This document shows, in pieces, positions 61,016 to 64,000 of a DNA stretch of 64,000 nt. The notes under the pieces are model-generated. The model was given only the letters and a program-made list of their open reading frames with translations, did no database searches and was not told the DNA's origin. The stretch is from the NCBI RefSeq assembly GCF_003003055.1, contig NZ_PVTV01000011.1, positions 806,001-870,000 of the forward strand. Direction: 5' to 3'. The stretch comes from Jezberella montanilacus (GTDB taxonomy: Bacteria; Pseudomonadota; Gammaproteobacteria; Burkholderiales; Burkholderiaceae_B). The position numbers and the translations under genes are program-made. Numbering within the stretch: position 1 is the first letter of the stretch; the number at the start of each line of letters is the position of its first letter.

Positions 61016-62233
61016 TCAAGGCTTGCTGGGTGACTCTTCAAGCGGTGCACTGCCCGTATGCAGGTTCAAGCGCATGTGATTCGGCACTTCTTGTCCGACA
61101 TCAGTAAATGCTTTGCGCAAAGCTCCCATGCTCGGGCCCAGAATGCCGCTTCGGTTCGCGCTTAGCCACTCGCGCGAATCTCTCAAGGTGTTTAAGCTCC
61201 CCTGAAACCTTGGCATCACCCAGCGAGCAAACAGCTCATAGCTGCGCAGGGTCTGTTCACGGTTAGCCCATTCGTGAGATCTGAAGAGCACCGCACCTGC
61301 TCCGCCTCCGGTGAAGGTGAGCAATCGCTCGATACCCGCAGCTACCGTATCGGGCGAACCGACCAAGGTGGTCCCTGCCGCGAGTCCGTCGCCCAACGGA
61401 TTTTCACTTCGCATTGGTGGACGTCCGAGTGTTTCGCTAAAGTAACTCAAGGTCTCAAGGCGTTCACCGTGTTTGACCTCTCTGATGGCTTGCTCATCAT
61501 CTTCCGCCACATGCAGGTTGATCACCAGACGCCAAGTATCACGATTCATGGTTTTGCCATGTTTGGCCGCCTCAGCCTCGCCCAGCTGCCACTGCTCGGC
61601 AAGCTTTTGCGGACCACCGGGCAAGGCGGCGCCGAGCGACAACAAGCCCACCCCGTATTTGCCTGCCGTCAGCACACCTGAGGGTGTTGTAGCGCTCGCG
61701 ACCGCAATCGGGAACCCACCTTTTGTGTAAGGCGCAAGGTGAAGCCGTGCATCTCGCAACTCGAACCAGTCGGTTTTGATGGTTAACGGCTCTTTGCACT
61801 CGAGCAGATGCATGATGGCGCCAAGAGATTCGTCCATGCGCCGACGCTGTTGATCTGCATCAATCCCCATCATGTAAGCATCAGAGACCAGAGCACCTGG
61901 CCCGCAACCAAGCATGGCACGGCCTCGGGTCATGTGATCCAGTTGCACAAAACGCTGCGCGACAAGAAAAGGATGGTGGTACGGCAAACTGGTGACACCA
62001 GATCCCAACATGATGTGGCGAGTGCGCTCCGCCGCAGCCGCGATAAAAATCTCTGGCGATGCAATGGTCTCCCAGCCACCAGAATGATGCTCGCCAATCC
62101 ACGCTTCATCAAACCCCAACTGATCGAGCCACTGAATCAGTTCAAGATCGCGCTGCAATCCTAGTGTGGGATTGTCACCAAGCCTGTGAAAAGGAGCCAA
62201 AAAAATGCCGAATCTTAGTCCTGCATGTGCCAT
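61016..62233 (-). CDS. Luciferase-like (LLM class) flavin monooxygenase
   Basis: This 405-residue TIM-barrel enzyme is of the bacterial luciferase-like family and uses reduced flavin and O2. FGIFLAPFHRLGDNPTLGLQRDLELIQWLDQLGFDEAWIGEHH is a typical opening, in parts. GSGVTSLPYHHPFLVAQRFVQLDH and GRAMLGCGPGALVSDA complete the flavin and substrate pocket. A C-terminal extension past residue 330 is long for the family. The organic substrate is unknown. A run of AATTTTT-type repeats lies just upstream in its leader, and GAGAG precedes the ATG. No dedicated flavin reductase is adjacent. Confidence 0.9.
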   Translation of the reverse strand: MAHAGLRFGIFLAPFHRLGDNPTLGLQRDLELIQWLDQLGFDEAWIGEHHSGGWETIASPEIFIAAAAERTRHIMLGSGVTSLPYHHPFLVAQRFVQLDHMTRGRAMLGCGPGALVSDAYMMGIDADQQRRRMDESLGAIMHLLECKEPLTIKTDWFELRDARLHLAPYTKGGFPIAVASATTPSGVLTAGKYGVGLLSLGAALPGGPQKLAEQWQLGEAEAAKHGKTMNRDTWRLVINLHVAEDDEQAIREVKHGERLETLSYFSETLGRPPMRSENPLGDGLAAGTTLVGSPDTVAAGIERLLTFTGGGAGAVLFRSHEWANREQTLRSYELFARWVMPRFQGSLNTLRDSREWLSANRSGILGPSMGALRKAFTDVGQEVPNHMRLNLHTGSAPLEESPSKP

Positions 62234-62244
62234 GCTTGTCTCTC

Positions 62245-62269
62245 AATTTTTAATTTTTAATTTTTAATT
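62245..62269. repeat. Tandem AATTTTT heptamers
   Basis: The 7-base unit AATTTTT is repeated three times and a bit, immediately upstream of the LLM gene. On the minus strand it reads as an A-rich leader 12-36 bases before the ATG. It may influence translation and could be phase-variable by slippage, but the copy number is low. Confidence 0.45.
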
Positions 62270-62292
62270 CTTACAGGTTTAACACAACTCAC

Positions 62293-62373
62293 ATCGCTGA
62301 TAAAGCGATTCTTTAGCCTTGCTCTGACAACTCGCGCCAAGCCTCGAGCATGGTTAAATATGTGAAAAACATA
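62293..62373. promoter_or_regulatory. Two small palindromes in the LLM/Bug divergent region
   Basis: ATCGCT-GATAA-AGCGAT (62293-62309) and TATGT-GAAAA-ACATA (62359-62373) are perfect inverted repeats between divergent genes. They are operator-like. I cannot place a clear -35/-10 pair here. Confidence 0.3.
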
Positions 62374-62396
62374 GCTAAAACATATGGTGAGACAAG

Positions 62397-63374
62397 ATGG
62401 GCAAAGTGCAGTTCGGTTTGATACTGAAAGTCTTCTTCATGGTGAGTACCCTGTCGATTGGGTTCACCGCTGCTGGTCAAAACGACGCATTGCCCAATGC
62501 GATTCGAATCATTGTTCCCTTCACGCCAGGTGGCAGTAATGATGTGTTCGGGCGAGCGCTTGCCGAACAACTGTCCCGCAAACTGGGCATCACCGTATTA
62601 GTTGAGAATAAACCCGGTGCCGGCGGCATGATTGGCTCGGCCGAGGTGGCGAGAGCTAAGCCTGACGGCACAACCTTGCTACTGAGCTCAAACTCTTTTG
62701 TGACACGAGCCGCAACGGACGATAAGCTACCATTTGACTCGAAAACAGCTTTCACACCAGTCGCCATGGTTGCTCAAGGCGGGATGCTGCTCGTCGTCAG
62801 CAACGACACCCCATACCAAACCGTTGCTGATTTAATTAACGACAGCAAGAAAAGACCAATCAACTTTGGTTCAGCCGGGATCGGGTCTATTGGTCATTTA
62901 AGCGGCGAGCTCTTCACCAAAATGGCCCACGTCGACATCACTCACGTCCCTTACAAAGGGATTTCCCCCGCCATGACCGACATGATTGGCGGGCGTCTCT
63001 TTAGCATGATCACAACGTCCGCGTCGCTTGGCGGTGCGATCAAAGGCGCGCAAGTGCGTCCGCTCGCAGTGACTTCACTGACTGCTTCCAAGTTTTTTCC
63101 GAATTTACCAACCGTGGCCCAAACAGTTCCCGGGTACTCGGTTAACGTATGGTGGGGCGTCTATGCCCCGGCCAATACGCCACCACCGCTGGTCGCTCGT
63201 CTGAATCGCGCAATCCGGGATGTATCAGCCCAACCCAAGTTGATGGATCTTTTCGCGGCCGAAGCCGCCGAACCGTCTGACATGTCCGCGACGGAATTCA
63301 GTACTTACGTCAACGAAGAGCTCGAAAAATGGCAACAACTTGCCCGCGAACGTGGCATCAAACAAATCGACTAG
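62397..63374 (+). CDS. Bug/TctC-type substrate-binding protein (second copy)
   Basis: This 325-residue periplasmic receptor has a signal peptide ending near TAAG-Q. IRIIVPFTPGGSNDVFGRALAEQL and VENKPGAGGMIGSAEVARAKPDGTTLLL are Bug hallmarks. THVPYKGISPAMTDMIGG and YAPANTPPPLVARLNRAIRD complete the pattern. No TctA/TctB genes adjoin it. It precedes an enoyl-CoA hydratase gene by 10 bases, so its ligand is probably an acid degraded through CoA esters. It is only distantly similar to the receptor at 15443. Confidence 0.93.
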   Translation: MGKVQFGLILKVFFMVSTLSIGFTAAGQNDALPNAIRIIVPFTPGGSNDVFGRALAEQLSRKLGITVLVENKPGAGGMIGSAEVARAKPDGTTLLLSSNSFVTRAATDDKLPFDSKTAFTPVAMVAQGGMLLVVSNDTPYQTVADLINDSKKRPINFGSAGIGSIGHLSGELFTKMAHVDITHVPYKGISPAMTDMIGGRLFSMITTSASLGGAIKGAQVRPLAVTSLTASKFFPNLPTVAQTVPGYSVNVWWGVYAPANTPPPLVARLNRAIRDVSAQPKLMDLFAAEAAEPSDMSATEFSTYVNEELEKWQQLARERGIKQID

Positions 63375-63384
63375 AGGCATCAAG

Positions 63385-64000
63385 ATGACAGATCAACTGG
63401 TATTCGAAGTAAAAGACAACATTGCGACCATCAGACTCAATCGTCCTGAGCGCTACAACGCATTTACACAAGAGATGTTAATTGCCTGGGCACAAGCGCT
63501 CGAAGAATCGGCCTCGCGCGAGGATGTTCACGTGATTGTTCTGACTGGCACGGGCAAGGGCTTTTGTTCGGGTGGTGACGTTGGCAATATGAATAATCGC
63601 AGTGAAGACAGTGCTTATCAGCGCCGCCGATTTTTATCAGACTATGTGCATCGCATCCCGCTGTTGCTTGAATCAATAGACAAGCCTGTCATCGTTGCAG
63701 TCAACGGTGTGGCCACTGGTGCAGGCATGGACATGGCCTTGATGGGGGATATTCGAATCGCAGCTCGAAGCGCCCGTTTCGCCGAAACGTATGTGAAAGT
63801 GGGTCTTTTCGCCGGTGACGGCGGTACATGGTTATTACCAAGACTGGTTGGTTTACCCAAAGCGCTAGAGCTATTTTGGACGGCTCGCTTTGTTGATGCC
63901 GATGAAGCAGAGAAACTCGGTATCGTGAATAAAGTCGTTGACGATGACCAACTAATGGTCGCCACTTACGAAATGGCTGCACAAATCGCCGCTCAACCCC
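63385..64000 (+). CDS. Enoyl-CoA hydratase/isomerase family, 3' end missing
   Basis: The frame from ATG 63385 stays open to the window end (about 205 residues). NIATIRLNRPERYNAF is the crotonase N-terminus. GKGFCSGGDVGNM and VNGVATGAGMDMALMGDIRIA form the two oxyanion-hole motifs. GLFAGDGGTWLLPRLVG carries Asp/Gly in the catalytic loop, where hydratases often show Glu, so isomerase or hydrolase activity is as likely as hydration. It is co-transcribed with the Bug receptor, and further genes of this catabolic operon probably lie beyond the window. Confidence 0.9.
   Translation, partial: MTDQLVFEVKDNIATIRLNRPERYNAFTQEMLIAWAQALEESASREDVHVIVLTGTGKGFCSGGDVGNMNNRSEDSAYQRRRFLSDYVHRIPLLLESIDKPVIVAVNGVATGAGMDMALMGDIRIAARSARFAETYVKVGLFAGDGGTWLLPRLVGLPKALELFWTARFVDADEAEKLGIVNKVVDDDQLMVATYEMAAQIAAQP

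Noticed and set aside
62245-62269. AATTTTT repeats as a CRISPR or iteron array
   Set aside because: Only about three contiguous 7-base copies, no spacers and no replication or cas genes.
1-64000. tRNA, rRNA or integrated mobile element
   Set aside because: I found no transposase, integrase or recognisable structural RNA; gaps are short and gene content is uniform. A computational scan (tRNAscan-SE, Infernal) would be needed to exclude small RNAs.

Overview
The window reads as ordinary, gene-dense chromosome from a free-living betaproteobacterium, most likely a Burkholderiales/Alcaligenaceae-type organism with G+C near one half (estimated by eye). The evidence is two Bug/TctC-type solute receptors, a NasA-ybiB-cbiX block, NodT/RND efflux operons, an OxlT-like MFS protein and many paralogous small-molecule catabolic enzymes. 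I support about 50 protein genes, the first and last cut by the window edges. I recognised no rRNA, tRNA, CRISPR array, insertion sequence or prophage gene. No gap between genes exceeds about 300 bases; the longest is the 282-base divergent gap at 50934-51215.

Layout. 1-3928: end of an assimilatory nitrate reductase, YbiB and a sirohydrochlorin chelatase (nitrogen assimilation and siroheme). 3925-6055 (-): RodZ-like protein and an isocitrate/isopropylmalate dehydrogenase-family enzyme. 6222-13081 (+): OxlT-like transporter, thioesterase, formate-THF ligase and two exported alpha/beta hydrolases. 13108-15306 (-): a thiol dioxygenase followed by a four-domain rhodanese. 15443-20845 (+): a compact Bug receptor-amidohydrolase-SDR-acyl-CoA ligase-GDSL hydrolase operon. 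21085-26974 (+): RND efflux operon 1 (pump, adaptor, outer-membrane factor). 26977-28209 (-): MFS exporter. 28360-33388 (+): PLP aminotransferase, 2-keto-4-pentenoate hydratase-like enzyme and a large FAD/Fe-S D-2-hydroxyacid dehydrogenase. 33450-35821 (-): a Tat-type MmgE/PrpD protein and a hydrolase. 35907-43982: DsbA-like protein, carbonic anhydrase, ArgE, SDR, parvulin, YaeQ, second aminotransferase, PIG-L lipoprotein and haloacid dehalogenase. 43984-49687 (+): RND operon 2 in the opposite order (outer-membrane factor, adaptor, pump). 49704-64000: LivK-type receptor, Baeyer-Villiger monooxygenase, DUF1800/DUF1501 pair, PheC-like protein, serine hydrolase, PanE, M20 amidohydrolase, nitroreductase, luciferase-like monooxygenase, second Bug receptor and an enoyl-CoA hydratase.

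The genes look like a patchwork of short catabolic and transport operons, many tightly coupled by ATGA, TAATG or TGATG overlaps. No dedicated transcription factor is visible. The least conventional parts are the thiol dioxygenase/quadruple-rhodanese pair, the Bug-to-GDSL operon with an SDR lacking the usual Tyr/Lys, the Tat-type MmgE/PrpD protein, the DUF1800/DUF1501/PheC-like run, and hairpins at or over stop codons at eight of nine convergent gene junctions.
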